From Mesorhizobium sp. (lineage in GTDB: Bacteria; Pseudomonadota; Alphaproteobacteria; Rhizobiales; Rhizobiaceae): a stretch of 37,373 nt of DNA. The stretch lies in NCBI RefSeq assembly GCF_017306585.1, contig NZ_JAFKIC010000156.1, positions 1 to 37,373 of the forward strand, given 5' to 3'. Below, piece by piece: positions 9,331 through 18,543 of this stretch. The notes beneath the pieces are model-generated. The model did not search any database. It saw only the letters and a program-made list of their open reading frames with translations, and was not told the DNA's origin. Each line of letters starts with the position of its first letter. The first letter of the stretch is position 1. Position numbers and translations under genes: made by a program.

Positions 9331-10215
9331 TCAGTGTCCGCGCGTCGCGGCGAGTTCGGCGCCGTAGCGCATCTCGAGCAGTGTTTTCAAGACCAGCGTG
9401 ACGAGCGCCAGCCCGGCAAGCAATGAGGCGACGGCGAAGGCGCCGACGGCGTTGTATTCGTTGTAGAGGATTTCGACATGCAGCGGCATGGTGTTGGTCA
9501 GGCCGCGTATATGGCCCGACACCACGGACACCGCGCCGAATTCGCCCATGGCGCGCGCGTTGCACAACAGCACGCCGTAGAGCAGGCCCCATTTGACGTT
9601 GGGCAGCGTCACATACCAGAAGGTCTGCCAGCCATTGGCGCCGAGCGAAAGCGCCGCTTCATCGTCGCCATTGCCCTGTTCCTGCATCAGCGGGATCAGT
9701 TCGCGGGCAACGAATGGGAAGGTGACGAAGACGGTGGCAAGCACGATGCCAGGCACGGCGAACAGGATCTGGATGCCGTGTGCCTTAAGCCATTCGCCGA
9801 GCAACCCTTGAGCGCCGAACAGAAGCACATAGACAAGACCTGAAATGACAGGCGAAACCGAGAAGGGCAGGTCGATCAGCGTGGTGAGGAAGGCCTTGCC
9901 CTTGAACTCGAACTTGGCGATCGCCCAGGCCGCCGAAATGCCGAAGACGACATTGAGCGGCACGGAGATCGCCGCCACCAGCAAGGTCAGCCGGATCGCC
10001 GAGCGCGTGTCGGCGTCGCCAAGCGATTGCAGGTAGGCGCCGATGCCCTTGGTGAAGGCTTCCTTGAAGACGATGATCAACGGCAGCAGCAGGAAGACGG
10101 CGAGGAAGACGAAGACGATGGCCATCAGCACGGCCTGTGCCGGCCGGCTTTCGGTCACCGCCGCCGACTTGCTGTCGTGATGCGGTTCCCAGGACTTGAT
10201 CTCGGGGTCAGCCAT
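9331..10215 (-). CDS. cysW: Sulfate/thiosulfate ABC transporter permease CysW
   Basis: The 294-residue inner-membrane protein has about six hydrophobic segments after a soluble N-terminal stretch; the first segment ([20 protein letters not shown]) starts near residue 27. The segment [20 protein letters not shown] is characteristic of CysW. The EAA loop that contacts CysA is visible as '[20 protein letters not shown]'. Its ATG overlaps the end of cysT by 8 nt (10208-10215), which indicates translational coupling. With CysT it forms the heterodimeric sulfate channel. Confidence 0.95.
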   Translation of the reverse strand: MADPEIKSWEPHHDSKSAAVTESRPAQAVLMAIVFVFLAVFLLLPLIIVFKEAFTKGIGAYLQSLGDADTRSAIRLTLLVAAISVPLNVVFGISAAWAIAKFEFKGKAFLTTLIDLPFSVSPVISGLVYVLLFGAQGLLGEWLKAHGIQILFAVPGIVLATVFVTFPFVARELIPLMQEQGNGDDEAALSLGANGWQTFWYVTLPNVKWGLLYGVLLCNARAMGEFGAVSVVSGHIRGLTNTMPLHVEILYNEYNAVGAFAVASLLAGLALVTLVLKTLLEMRYGAELAATRGH

Positions 10216-11059
10216 AGCGCTTGCGGCTCCATGTCTGCACCAGATTGACGATCAGGAGCATGAGGAAGGACAGCGCCAGCATGATTGCCGCGATCGCGGT
10301 TGCGGCGGGGTAATTGTATTCCTCGAGCCGTATGACGATCAAAAGCGGCGCGATCTCGGATTTGTAGGGCAGGTTGCCGGCGATGAAGATGACCGAGCCG
10401 TACTCGCCCACACCGCGTGCGAAGGCGAGCGAAAAGCCGGTGATGATGGCCGGCGCCAGCCCGGGAAAGAGCACGCGGGTGATGATCTGGAAGCGGCTGG
10501 CTCCAAGCGTGGCGGCTGCTTCCTCCACTTCCTTGTCGATCTCTTCCATGATCGGCTGCACGGTGCGCACGACGAAGGGCAGGCCGATGAAGACCAGCGC
10601 GATGACGATGCCGAGCGGCGTATAGGCGACCTTGAGCCCGAGCGGCATCAGCAGTTTGCCGATCCAACCATTGGGTGCGTAGAGCGTGGTGAGCGCGATG
10701 CCGGCCACCGCCGTCGGCAGCGCGAAGGGCAGGTCGACCATGGCGTCGACGATGCGCCGGCCCGGAAAGCGGTAGCGCACCAGCACCCAGGCGACGAGCG
10801 TGCCGAAAACGACATTGACGGCAGCCGCGATGAAAGCAGTGCCGAAGCTGATCTGAAGCGCGTTGATGGTGCGGCGATCAGAGGCAATGGCCCAGAAATC
10901 GGCCCAGCCGAGCGCGGCCGAACGCCAGATCAGCCCGGACAGCGGGATGAGGATGATGAGGGTGAGGTAGGCAAGCGAGAAGCCGAGCGTCAATCCGAAA
11001 CCCGGAATGACGCTCGGCTGCTTGAATCGCCACCCCGCCTGCGCGGGTGCTATGGTCAT
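10208..11059 (-). CDS. cysT: Sulfate/thiosulfate ABC transporter permease CysT (CysU)
   Basis: The product has 283 residues from the chosen ATG at 11059, which follows CGGGAC at good spacing and leaves a 34-nt gap to the preceding binding-protein gene. The longer frame to 11131 would overlap that gene and is unlikely. Marks of CysT are the first membrane segment ([20 protein letters not shown]), [19 protein letters not shown], and an EAA loop reading '[20 protein letters not shown]'. It acts as one half of the sulfate channel with CysW. Confidence 0.95.
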   Translation of the reverse strand: MTIAPAQAGWRFKQPSVIPGFGLTLGFSLAYLTLIILIPLSGLIWRSAALGWADFWAIASDRRTINALQISFGTAFIAAAVNVVFGTLVAWVLVRYRFPGRRIVDAMVDLPFALPTAVAGIALTTLYAPNGWIGKLLMPLGLKVAYTPLGIVIALVFIGLPFVVRTVQPIMEEIDKEVEEAAATLGASRFQIITRVLFPGLAPAIITGFSLAFARGVGEYGSVIFIAGNLPYKSEIAPLLIVIRLEEYNYPAATAIAAIMLALSFLMLLIVNLVQTWSRKRYG

Positions 11060-11093
11060 GTCGTCCCGATCTAGTTTTGGCTCAGGTCTGGGC

Positions 11094-12122
11094 TTACTGG
11101 GCCGGCTTGTAGATCTGGTCGAATATACCACCGTCGCCGAAATGATAAGGCTGCGCCTTCTTCCAGCCGCCGAAAAGCGGGTCGTCGATGGTGATCAGCT
11201 TGATCGGCGGCAGCTTGGCGAGGTCCTCGGCCGGCACCAGCTCAGGCTTGGAAGGCCGGTAGTGGTTCTTGGCGATGATGGTCTGGCCTTCCTTGGAATA
11301 GAGGTAGTTCAGATAGGCCTCGGCAACCTTGCGGGTCCCCCGGGCGTCGACATTGGCATCGACCACGGCGACCGGCGGCTCGGCCAGGATGGAGGTCGGC
11401 GGATAGACGATGTCGAAATTGTCGGCGCCGAATTCGTCGAGGGCCAGATAGGCATCGTTCTCCCAGGCGATCAGCACGTCGCCGAGGCCTTTTTGCGCGA
11501 AGGTCACCGTCGAGCCGCGCGCGCCGGTGTCGAGCACCGGGGCGTTGGCGTAGAGCTTGCCGACGAATTCCTTGGTCTTGGCCTCGTCGCCGCCGTCATT
11601 GGCATTGGCGTAGGCCCAGGCGGCCAGATAGTTCCAGCGCGCGCCACCCGATGTCTTGGGGTTGGGCGTGATCACCTGGACGCCATCCTTGACGAGATCG
11701 CCCCAGTCATGGATGCCCTTGGGATTGCCCTTGCGGACGAGGAAGATGATGGTGGAGGTGTAAGGCGCTGAATTGTTTTCGAATTTCGTGCGCCAGTCGG
11801 GATTGATCTTCTTCGACTTGGAGACGATGGCGTTGATGTCGCCCTCGAGCGCCAGCGTCACCACATCGGCGTCGAGGCCGTCGATCACGGCGCGCGCCTG
11901 CGCGCCCGATCCGCCATGCGACTGCTGGATTGTCACCGTCTCGCCGGTCTCGGCCTTCCAGTGCGCGGCGAAGGCCTCGTCATAGGCCTTGTAGAGTTCG
12001 CGTGTCGGATCGTAGGACACGTTGAGGATGGTCGTGTCGGCGAACGCGAAACCGAGCGTGCCGAACTGGACAGATGTGGCGACCAGTGCGCCGAGCAGTT
12101 TCCGGAAATGAGGTTTGGTCAT
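11094..12122 (-). CDS. sbp: Sulfate/thiosulfate-binding periplasmic protein (second of two)
   Basis: The 342-residue protein starts at the ATG at 12122, preceded by a strong ribosome-binding site (GGAGG, 6 nt away on the - strand) and followed by a signal peptide ending AFA-D near residue 28. A longer open frame to 12275 is almost certainly not translated. The mature region begins [18 protein letters not shown] and includes [40 protein letters not shown] and [12 protein letters not shown], all typical of the Sbp family. It is first in the operon, before cysT, cysW and cysA. The two binding proteins in this window differ throughout, so the duplication is not recent; sulfate against thiosulfate specialisation is possible but cannot be read from the sequence. 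Confidence 0.94.
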   Translation of the reverse strand: MTKPHFRKLLGALVATSVQFGTLGFAFADTTILNVSYDPTRELYKAYDEAFAAHWKAETGETVTIQQSHGGSGAQARAVIDGLDADVVTLALEGDINAIVSKSKKINPDWRTKFENNSAPYTSTIIFLVRKGNPKGIHDWGDLVKDGVQVITPNPKTSGGARWNYLAAWAYANANDGGDEAKTKEFVGKLYANAPVLDTGARGSTVTFAQKGLGDVLIAWENDAYLALDEFGADNFDIVYPPTSILAEPPVAVVDANVDARGTRKVAEAYLNYLYSKEGQTIIAKNHYRPSKPELVPAEDLAKLPPIKLITIDDPLFGGWKKAQPYHFGDGGIFDQIYKPAQ

Positions 12123-12201
12123 TTCTGCCTCCGTTGAACCCGCGCCAAATCTACCGAATTGATAGAAATAAGATGCATTGAAAGTTGCCTTTTTCGCCGC
12201 T

Positions 12202-12218
12202 TCGAAGAAAATCTTCGA
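12202..12218. promoter_or_regulatory. Dyad-symmetric site upstream of the sulfate operon
   Basis: TCGAAGA-AAA-TCTTCGA is a perfect 7-nt inverted repeat, 80-96 nt upstream of the sbp2 ATG. A second small palindrome, AGAAATTTCT, lies at 12237-12246. Either could bind a dimeric regulator of the sulfate operon, such as the Rrf2 protein at 5537-5986 or a LysR-type CysB-like protein. I could not find the same 17-mer upstream of sbp1, which weakens the case for a shared operator. Confidence 0.35.
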
Positions 12219-12255
12219 CGGCATATGGCTGGATTGAGAAATTTCTTCCTCATGG

Positions 12256-12277
12256 CCGTGCCGGCTAGTCGGCACGG
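12256..12277 (-). terminator. Terminator-like hairpin after the TIGR03032 gene
   Basis: A perfect 8-bp stem (CCGTGCCG / CGGCACGG) with a 6-nt loop lies 69 nt past the stop of the leftward gene at 12347. No T-run follows it on the - strand, so it may be a transcript-end stabiliser or a factor-dependent stop. Confidence 0.45.
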
Positions 12278-12346
12278 GCGGGTCACCCGCTTTCGATCAT
12301 GGTCCGTCCGGGCCATGAGAAGCGTGCTCGCGGGGAGGGCGGCTGT

Positions 12347-13450
12347 TCAGCCTTCGCTGTCGATGGTGATCAGCGAGGCCATATTAGGGCTGTTGAGCGG
12401 CACGGAGGACGGACAGCGGCAGCCGGGAATGACGGCGATGTCGAACAGCTCGGTGATATGCCCCTTGAGCTCGATCCATTCGGCGATGCCGCCGGTGTGC
12501 AGGTCGATGATGTAAAGCGCGCAGCGCGGCTCGGCGTCGCGCGCCTCGAGATTGGCCTGCAGGGGCAAGTCCTTGAACAGGCCGTCGCGCGGCAGCGAGG
12601 TGGTGACGATGGCAAAGCGGCCGTGGAAGCTCAGGCCGCGCAGGAAGCCGGGGCAGAAGGCGATGTTCTGCTTCCCGCCGGTTTTCGGATCGATGCGCAC
12701 CAGAAAGCCGCGTCCGGAATCGAGCACCCACAACGCGCCGTCATGAACGCGCGGCGAATGCGGCATCGACAGGTCGTCGACCACCACCTTGTCCTCGACT
12801 ATGTCGATGATCATGCCGCCTTCCCAGCGGCGGTCGCGCCAGCCGCTGACCGAGTCCGACCGGCTGATGGCGCTGACATAGCGGGCGCGCCCGTTCTGCA
12901 TGGCGAGGCCATTGAGGTGGCAGCGGTCCTCCGGCACCAGCTTGCTGATGAAGGAAGGCTTCCACAGCGGCCGGAAGGAATGCGTCGGGCTCAGCGTCGC
13001 CAGGCACGAAAATTTGGTGTTGATGAAGACGATCTGGCCGTCTTCGCGCACCGCCAGTTCATGGATGTCGAGATCGCCGGTGTAGGAGGCCGCGCGCGGC
13101 ATATACATGCGGTCATAGACATTGTTGGCGACCTGGTCGGGTCCCAGAATGTTTTCCAGCCGCCACACCGCGATGTCCGAAGCAAGGATGATGCGCTGGC
13201 CGGCAATGGTGACGCCCATCGCCCTGGTGAAACTGGTCTGGTGGATCGAGGCCTTCTTGTCGCCGGTCAGGCCGACCAGGAACAGTTGCCCGGTCTGGTA
13301 GGAGGTGAAAGCCAGGGAACACTGTGCCGTTTCCAGCCAGGCGATGAAGCCGCGCGACAGCGAGACATTGGTCTGCTGCTCGGCTGGCGCCGTGGGAGCG
13401 GGCTGCGCCGGGTTTGCCGTGGCCTCGTCGCCGGCCTTTTGTGTGCTCAC
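12347..13450 (-). CDS. TIGR03032/DUF4915-like protein of unknown function
   Basis: The 367-residue product starts with a low-complexity Ala/Pro/Gln-rich stretch (residues 8-27) without a signal peptide. The rest resembles the uncharacterised TIGR03032 (DUF4915) family: LAFTSYQTGQLFLVGL, DLDIHELA, FSCLATLSPTHSFRPLWKP, PEDRCHLNGLAM, SGWRDRRWEGGMIIDI and PHSPRVHDGALWVLDSG. The repeated strand-rich blocks with turn motifs suggest a beta-propeller-like fold, which is my inference. It lies 110 nt downstream of the autotransporter gene in the same direction, with a hairpin between them. Role unknown; a link with the autotransporter (surface attachment, polysaccharide or processing) is only suggested by position. 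Confidence 0.72.
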   Translation of the reverse strand: MSTQKAGDEATANPAQPAPTAPAEQQTNVSLSRGFIAWLETAQCSLAFTSYQTGQLFLVGLTGDKKASIHQTSFTRAMGVTIAGQRIILASDIAVWRLENILGPDQVANNVYDRMYMPRAASYTGDLDIHELAVREDGQIVFINTKFSCLATLSPTHSFRPLWKPSFISKLVPEDRCHLNGLAMQNGRARYVSAISRSDSVSGWRDRRWEGGMIIDIVEDKVVVDDLSMPHSPRVHDGALWVLDSGRGFLVRIDPKTGGKQNIAFCPGFLRGLSFHGRFAIVTTSLPRDGLFKDLPLQANLEARDAEPRCALYIIDLHTGGIAEWIELKGHITELFDIAVIPGCRCPSSVPLNSPNMASLITIDSEG

Positions 13451-13511
13451 GCTCGCTCCATCCTGACGAAAACCGCTGAACTGTTTTCCTGGATTGCCCT
13501 TCTCATGACTA

Positions 13512-13532
13512 CGCCGGCCACGAGGGCCGGCG
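13512..13532 (-). terminator. Terminator-like hairpin after the autotransporter gene
   Basis: CGCCGGCC / GGCCGGCG forms a perfect 8-bp stem with loop ACGAG, 28 nt past the autotransporter stop. There is no T-run on the - strand, so it may reduce rather than stop read-through into the next gene. Confidence 0.5.
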
Positions 13533-13560
13533 CAAGACGTTCAAGCCAGGATCGATCCGG

Positions 13561-16500
13561 CTACCAGCCGTAACGGATGGCCGCGCCGATCGAGCCGGCG
13601 CTGTAGTGGTCGCCGAAGCGGACACTGCCGCGCACCACGCCGGACCAGTTGCTTGCGCTCGCCACATTCACGCCGACGCCGACCTCACCAAACGTGCCGT
13701 TGCCGGCGCTGTCGGTCGCCGAGAAGGCATTGCCGGGGAAGTCGATATTGACGGAGTTGCTGCTGCCGAAGTGGTTCCACACGCTCAGCGTCAGGTCGGG
13801 GGTCACGGTCATGCCGTTCATCTGCATGTCGGTGCCAACGCGCACCCCGATCTTGGCGCGGCCACTGCTGCCATTCTGGAAGTCGATGGCGCCGCCGAAC
13901 AGCGAGACCGAGTCCATGTTGGTGTGGACCCATTGCAGGCTGGCCTGCGGCTCGATGAAGCCCCAGCCCATGCCGATCCGGTAGCCGGTGTCGAGGCGCA
14001 CGCCGATATTGGTGGCGTTGGTGCTCGCCTTGTCGCTGATGGCGCCCTGGTTGTCGTTGATGTCGACGTTGAGGAAGTCGGCCTTGACGAGGCCATCGAG
14101 GTAGAAGCCGCCATTGATGTAGGTGGCATAGGCGCCGACGGTGCCGCCCTTGTAGTTCCAGCTGTCGTCGGTCGCGGTGAAGTCGAGCGTGGAGGTGACA
14201 TAGCCGGCCATGACGCCGAACAGCACGTCGCCGCCGGCGACACCTTCCAAGCCCATGTCGATGCCGCCGAGGAAGGCGCCGGTGCGCTGCCTGCGGTCGA
14301 GATTGAGCGTCTCGGTCTGCTGCGAGATCGGGTCGGTATAGCTGGTGCTGGCGTCGCGGCTCGACCAGTCGCCCATGGCGCGCGCCCAGACACCGCCCAT
14401 GCGGGCGGCGAGATGTTCCTCGGGCATGTCGGCATTGTGGGTGCCGGTGGCGTCGCTGCGCAGATCGGCCATGCGATCCTGCCAGAAGCCGGTCGTGTCC
14501 TCCCACACATCCTGCGCGCCGGTGATGCCGGCGGGCAGTTCGAAGGCGGCGTTGCCGAGGCCGACATAGCGCAGGCCATGCGTCTTGCCCTGCAGGAACA
14601 GGTCGTAGGCGAACAGACCGGCATTGACCGGGGCGGCGACATCGAAATTGCTGTCCGACGTCGTGCCGGTGACGGTGACGACCGGAATGAAGGTCGTGGT
14701 CGGCACGCCGGGCGCGATGGCGGTGACGTTGACCACGAGATTGGTGTGGCCATAGGAATTGCCGCCGATCGTCAGCGTGTCGGAGGAGTTGTTCGAGAAA
14801 TTCGTGTCGACGCCGAGCTTCGAATTGCCGCGGCCGGTGAAATTGCCTGACGTGGTCAGCTGGTCGCCGACCACGCCGTCGATCATCGTCGTGAGGCCCG
14901 GGCCGGAGCCAAGGCTGCCGTTGACGAAGTTTTCAAGGCCGGTGAGGGTGACCGTGTTCGGCGTCGATCCGAAATAGCTGCCTGACGCGTTGACGATGCC
15001 CGAATTGTTGAGCGTGTCGTTGCCGGCGCCGAACTTAGAGTCGGTGAAGGCCCGGAACATGCCCTTGTCGTTGATGTTCATGACATTGTCGGCGTCGCTC
15101 AGCTCGACGCGCCCGGCGATGATGCCATTGTCGTTGATCTCGGCCGTGCCCGCCGTCGACTTGATGGCGAGATAGTTGTCGGCGCCCACATAGCCCGACG
15201 TGCCGACATTGATTGTCGCACCGGCCACGGAACTGACCATGATGCCACCAATCATGCCAAAGACGTCGCCGTTGTTGGTAATCGTGATAGTGCTGGAAGC
15301 GCCGTAGCTGGTGGCGCCGATGCCAAAGCCACCCGCATTGATTCTGGCGGCATTGGTGATGTCGATCGTGCCGTTGTCATTGGTGTTCGGACCGACGCCT
15401 ACAGGATCCGAGCTGCCGGAGGAAGCGAAGATGCCATAGGCCTGTGCGCCGGTCGTGGTGATGGTGCCGCCGGCCTTGTTGTTGATGATGATGTCGCCGT
15501 TCGTACCGTTGTAATAGTTGGCGATCGCCGAAATACCTGCGGCAGTAAGGCCAACTGTTTTGATAGCGCCATTGTTGGTGACGTTGACCTGGCTGTTGTT
15601 ACCATCGACATCGGCGAAGATGCCGCTCGAACCGCCCGAGTCTGAAGCACTGGCACCAGTCTCGATGCGGCCGCTGTTGTTCACGGTAGTGCTGGCGTTG
15701 TCGCCGCCCGCATTGACGAAGATGCCGACGGAATTGGTAGCGGTTTTGATGTCACCTGAATTGGTGACGGAGATATGTACATTGGAGTTGGCGAGCGCAC
15801 TGCCGCCAACGGCCTGGATACCAACTGATTTCAAGCCGCCGGCGGTGGTGTCGATGTTGCCGCTGTTGGTAACGCTGATGGTCGTGTCATTGCCATGGAT
15901 CAACGCTTTTATGCCATCGGAGACACCAGCGCCGCCAGTACCAGATGTGATATTGCCCTTGTTGTCGATGGTTATGTTGCCGCCATTGCCATAGGTGTCG
16001 GCGTTGATGCCCATATAGCCGGCGCTGATCGTGGCGGCGTTGGTGATCTTGATGGTGCCGTTGTCGTCGCGGTTCGGGCCGGTTCCAACCGGATCGGAAC
16101 TGCCTGCCGAGGCGAAGATGCCGTAAGCATTGACGCCGGTGGTCGTGATAGTGCCGCCCGCCTTATTGTTGATCACAATGCTACCGTTGTCGCCATTGTA
16201 GTAGTTGGCGATCGTGGAGATGCCGGCGGCACTGGTCCCCGTGGTGAAAATCGCACCGCTGTTGGTTACGTTGACCTGACCGTTCTCACCGTCGACGTCG
16301 GCGAAGATGCCGCTCGATCCGCCTGACGTGGAGGTGCTGGCACCGGTTTCGATTCTGCCGCTGTTTTCGATGGTGACAGCGGCATTCAGGCCACCCGCGT
16401 TGCCGAAAATTCCCACCGAATTCTGTGCGGTCTCGATATCACCCGAGTTGGTTATGGATATTTTTATGTTGGACGTGGTGAGAGCACTGCCGCCAACGGC

Positions 16501-18345
16501 GTGGATACCAGCCGACTTGAGGCCGCCCGCAGTGGTGTCGATGTCGCCAGTATTGGTGATACTGATGGTGGAGTTGCTGTCATTGACCACGGCGTTGATG
16601 CCATTAGAGCCGCCGGCGCCGCCGGTGCCCGATGTGATGTTGCCCTTGTTGTCGATGGTGATGTTGCCGCCGGTGCCGTATGTGAAGCCGGCAACGCCCA
16701 TATAGCCCGCGCTGATGGTGGCCGCGTTGGTGATCTTGACAGTGCCGCCATTGTCGGGATTGGGCGGCGAGTTGGTCGGGTTGATGCTGCCCGCCTGGGC
16801 GAAGATGCCGTAGGCCTCGTTGCCGGTGGTGGTGATGGTGCCGCCGGCCTTGTTGTTGACGACAACGCTGCCATTGTTGCCGTGATAATAGTTGGCGATT
16901 GCCGAGATGCCCGCCGCGCTGGTGCCGATGGTGCTGATTGCACCGCTGTTGGTGACGCTGACCTTGGTGTTGTCGCCATCGGCGTCGGCGAAGATGCCGG
17001 TCGAGCCTCCGATGGTCGAAACGCTGGCGCCGGTCTGGATGGCGCCCGAGTTGTCGACGGTCACCGAGCCATTGTCGCCGGTCGAGGCGGCCTTGATGCC
17101 CGCCGATTCAGCGCCCGTGGTGATGTTGCCGGAGTTGGTGACCGAGATGGCCAGGTTCGAACCGGCGAAACCCGGGCCGTTGACGGCCTCGATGCCGACC
17201 GACTTGTCGCCGCCGCTGGTGGTGTCGATGTTGCCGGTGTTGGTGACGGTGATGGTGGAATTGCCGCTGTTGGCCGAGGCCTTGATGCCGTCCGATCCAT
17301 CGGCGCCGCCGGTACCCGATGTGATGTTGCCCTTGTTGTCGATGGTGATGTTGCCGCCGCTGCCATAGGTGAAGGCCGCGACACCCGTATAACCGGCGTT
17401 GACGGTTGCGGCATTGGTGATCTTGACCGTGCCGCCATTGTCGGGATTGGGCGGCGAGTTGTTCGGGTTGATACTGCCCGCCTGGGCGAAGATGCCGTAG
17501 GCGCTGGCGCCGGTGGTGGTGATCGTGCCGGCGGCCTTGTTGTTGATGACGATGCTGCTGTTGTCGCCGTGATAGTAGCTGGCGATCGCCGAGATGCCGG
17601 CTGCACTTGCGCCGTACGTGCTGATCGTGGCGCTGTTGGTGACGTCGATCTTGCTGTTTGCGCCGTCGACATCAGCGAAGATGCCCGAGGATGTGCCCGA
17701 CAAGGACGCGCTGGCGCCGGTCTGGATGGCGCCGCTGTTGTTGATGGTCACCGCATTGTTGGAGCCGTAGCTGGCATTGGCGAAAATGCCCTCGGCGTTG
17801 GGGCCGGCGTTCAGGGCTCCCGAATTGGTGATGGTGATGTGGGTATCGCTGCTGAAAACGGTGCCGCTCGTGGCCGCGCTGACCGCCTTGATGCTGTCGC
17901 TGTACGAATTGATGGTGCCGGTGTTGTTGATGGTGATGTCGGCGCCGATGCCGTTGGTGCCAGCGTAGATGCCGCGCGCGCCTTTCGATTGTGCGAAGCT
18001 GGGACCGGGTATGAGGGAGGTCGAATTCGTCGTCAGCAGGCCGCTGTTGGTGATGTCGACGGTGTTGCCGTTTCCGGTCGTCACGATGCCGATCGCGTTG
18101 TCGCCGGCGACGGTTGCGGTGCGTGGGTCCGTGTTGGTGCAGGCGATGGGTGTCGTCGCGCCGGTAACCGTGATTGGGGAAGGGGAGGCCGGTTGCGTGC
18201 AATTGGCCGCGAAGGACGGTGAGGCGGAGACTGCTATCAGCGTCGAGCCGAGCGCCGTGCCCAGAAGCAGCACTCGGCGACGCTTTGGACTTGATTGCAC
18301 GTCGCCGCGAGAAAACGAGGCGTCAGAACCTGCCGATAGACCCAT
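13561..18345 (-). CDS. Large type V autotransporter with repeat-built passenger
   Basis: The 1594-residue protein has three parts. First is a long signal region (basic PKRRR at about 21-25, then a hydrophobic core, cut after SFA near residue 47). The passenger is very rich in Asn, Gly, Thr and Ser with recurrent 'ITNSG-I' strands, as in right-handed beta-helices. The C-terminal barrel of about 280 residues begins near residue 1315 (RMGGVWARAMGDWSSRD) and ends in the aromatic YGW expected for Omp recognition. Within the passenger a 229-residue unit recurs about four times. No protease or lipase motif is visible, so an adhesin or structural surface protein is most likely. The ATG at 18345 has GGGAGAG 6 nt upstream on the - strand. 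It probably depends on BamA, and perhaps on the TamAB pair in this window. Confidence 0.92.
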   Translation of the reverse strand: MGLSAGSDASFSRGDVQSSPKRRRVLLLGTALGSTLIAVSASPSFAANCTQPASPSPITVTGATTPIACTNTDPRTATVAGDNAIGIVTTGNGNTVDITNSGLLTTNSTSLIPGPSFAQSKGARGIYAGTNGIGADITINNTGTINSYSDSIKAVSAATSGTVFSSDTHITITNSGALNAGPNAEGIFANASYGSNNAVTINNSGAIQTGASASLSGTSSGIFADVDGANSKIDVTNSATISTYGASAAGISAIASYYHGDNSSIVINNKAAGTITTTGASAYGIFAQAGSINPNNSPPNPDNGGTVKITNAATVNAGYTGVAAFTYGSGGNITIDNKGNITSGTGGADGSDGIKASANSGNSTITVTNTGNIDTTSGGDKSVGIEAVNGPGFAGSNLAISVTNSGNITTGAESAGIKAASTGDNGSVTVDNSGAIQTGASVSTIGGSTGIFADADGDNTKVSVTNSGAISTIGTSAAGISAIANYYHGNNGSVVVNNKAGGTITTTGNEAYGIFAQAGSINPTNSPPNPDNGGTVKITNAATISAGYMGVAGFTYGTGGNITIDNKGNITSGTGGAGGSNGINAVVNDSNSTISITNTGDIDTTAGGLKSAGIHAVGGSALTTSNIKISITNSGDIETAQNSVGIFGNAGGLNAAVTIENSGRIETGASTSTSGGSSGIFADVDGENGQVNVTNSGAIFTTGTSAAGISTIANYYNGDNGSIVINNKAGGTITTTGVNAYGIFASAGSSDPVGTGPNRDDNGTIKITNAATISAGYMGINADTYGNGGNITIDNKGNITSGTGGAGVSDGIKALIHGNDTTISVTNSGNIDTTAGGLKSVGIQAVGGSALANSNVHISVTNSGDIKTATNSVGIFVNAGGDNASTTVNNSGRIETGASASDSGGSSGIFADVDGNNSQVNVTNNGAIKTVGLTAAGISAIANYYNGTNGDIIINNKAGGTITTTGAQAYGIFASSGSSDPVGVGPNTNDNGTIDITNAARINAGGFGIGATSYGASSTITITNNGDVFGMIGGIMVSSVAGATINVGTSGYVGADNYLAIKSTAGTAEINDNGIIAGRVELSDADNVMNINDKGMFRAFTDSKFGAGNDTLNNSGIVNASGSYFGSTPNTVTLTGLENFVNGSLGSGPGLTTMIDGVVGDQLTTSGNFTGRGNSKLGVDTNFSNNSSDTLTIGGNSYGHTNLVVNVTAIAPGVPTTTFIPVVTVTGTTSDSNFDVAAPVNAGLFAYDLFLQGKTHGLRYVGLGNAAFELPAGITGAQDVWEDTTGFWQDRMADLRSDATGTHNADMPEEHLAARMGGVWARAMGDWSSRDASTSYTDPISQQTETLNLDRRQRTGAFLGGIDMGLEGVAGGDVLFGVMAGYVTSTLDFTATDDSWNYKGGTVGAYATYINGGFYLDGLVKADFLNVDINDNQGAISDKASTNATNIGVRLDTGYRIGMGWGFIEPQASLQWVHTNMDSVSLFGGAIDFQNGSSGRAKIGVRVGTDMQMNGMTVTPDLTLSVWNHFGSSNSVNIDFPGNAFSATDSAGNGTFGEVGVGVNVASASNWSGVVRGSVRFGDHYSAGSIGAAIRYGW
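15262..17736 (-). repeat. Tandem 687-bp (229-aa) repeat array in the autotransporter passenger
   Basis: Units run 17736-17050, 17049-16363 and 16362-15676, each exactly 687 bp, followed by a partial fourth unit from 15675 to about 15262. Each begins at the Ser of SGAIQTGAS or SGRIETGAS and includes GIFADVDG, AAGIS-IA-YY, INNKAGGTITTTG, ITNAA and ITIDNKGNITSGTGG. A further partial unit precedes the first. Units 1 and 2 share NSPPNPDNGGT, while 3 and 4 share SSDPVG-GPN and SGRIETGAS. This suggests a stepwise duplication or gene conversion history. Confidence 0.9.
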
Positions 18346-18543
18346 TTCAAGCTCTCCCTACCCAGGAGATGGGTACGCCTGCACAAAAAAAATGCAATTT
18401 GAGTCTTACATCAGCTGGAGGAGGTTTAGCGATCAATAAATTATGTTGTATTAATGCAACAATCCGCCAATTTACTCTTGTACAGGTACAAGTTAGCCAG
18501 CTTGCGGCTTGCAAGCACGGCCGACGATCATTGAGGCCCAACT
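18346..18543 (-). promoter_or_regulatory. Autotransporter 5' region with AT-rich promoter segment, A-tract and dyads
   Basis: These 198 bp, between the dipeptidase stop and the autotransporter ATG, are much richer in A+T than the rest of the window. They hold a hairpin TACCCA-GGAGA-TGGGTA at 18359-18375 just upstream of the ribosome-binding site, a run of eight A at 18385-18392, a near-palindrome GTTGTATTAATGCAAC at 18445-18460, and a perfect dyad CTTGTAC-AG-GTACAAG at 18477-18492. A loose -35/-10 pair (TTGGCG ... ACATAA on the - strand) overlaps the near-palindrome. Two dyads around a candidate promoter suggest tight transcriptional control. Confidence 0.5.

Noticed and set aside
12123-12275. 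N-terminal extension of sbp2 by 51 residues
   Set aside because: The strong ribosome-binding site and signal peptide begin at 12122, and the extension contains the intergenic dyads.
15262-17736. The regular 687-bp repeat as a CRISPR-like array
   Set aside because: The units are long, contiguous and in frame inside one coding sequence, with no spacers and no cas genes.
16501-18222. A 573-codon + strand frame opposite the autotransporter passenger
   Set aside because: It repeats with the same 687-bp period as the autotransporter and reads as monotonous Asp/Gly/Ala/Val; it is a mirror of the repeats.
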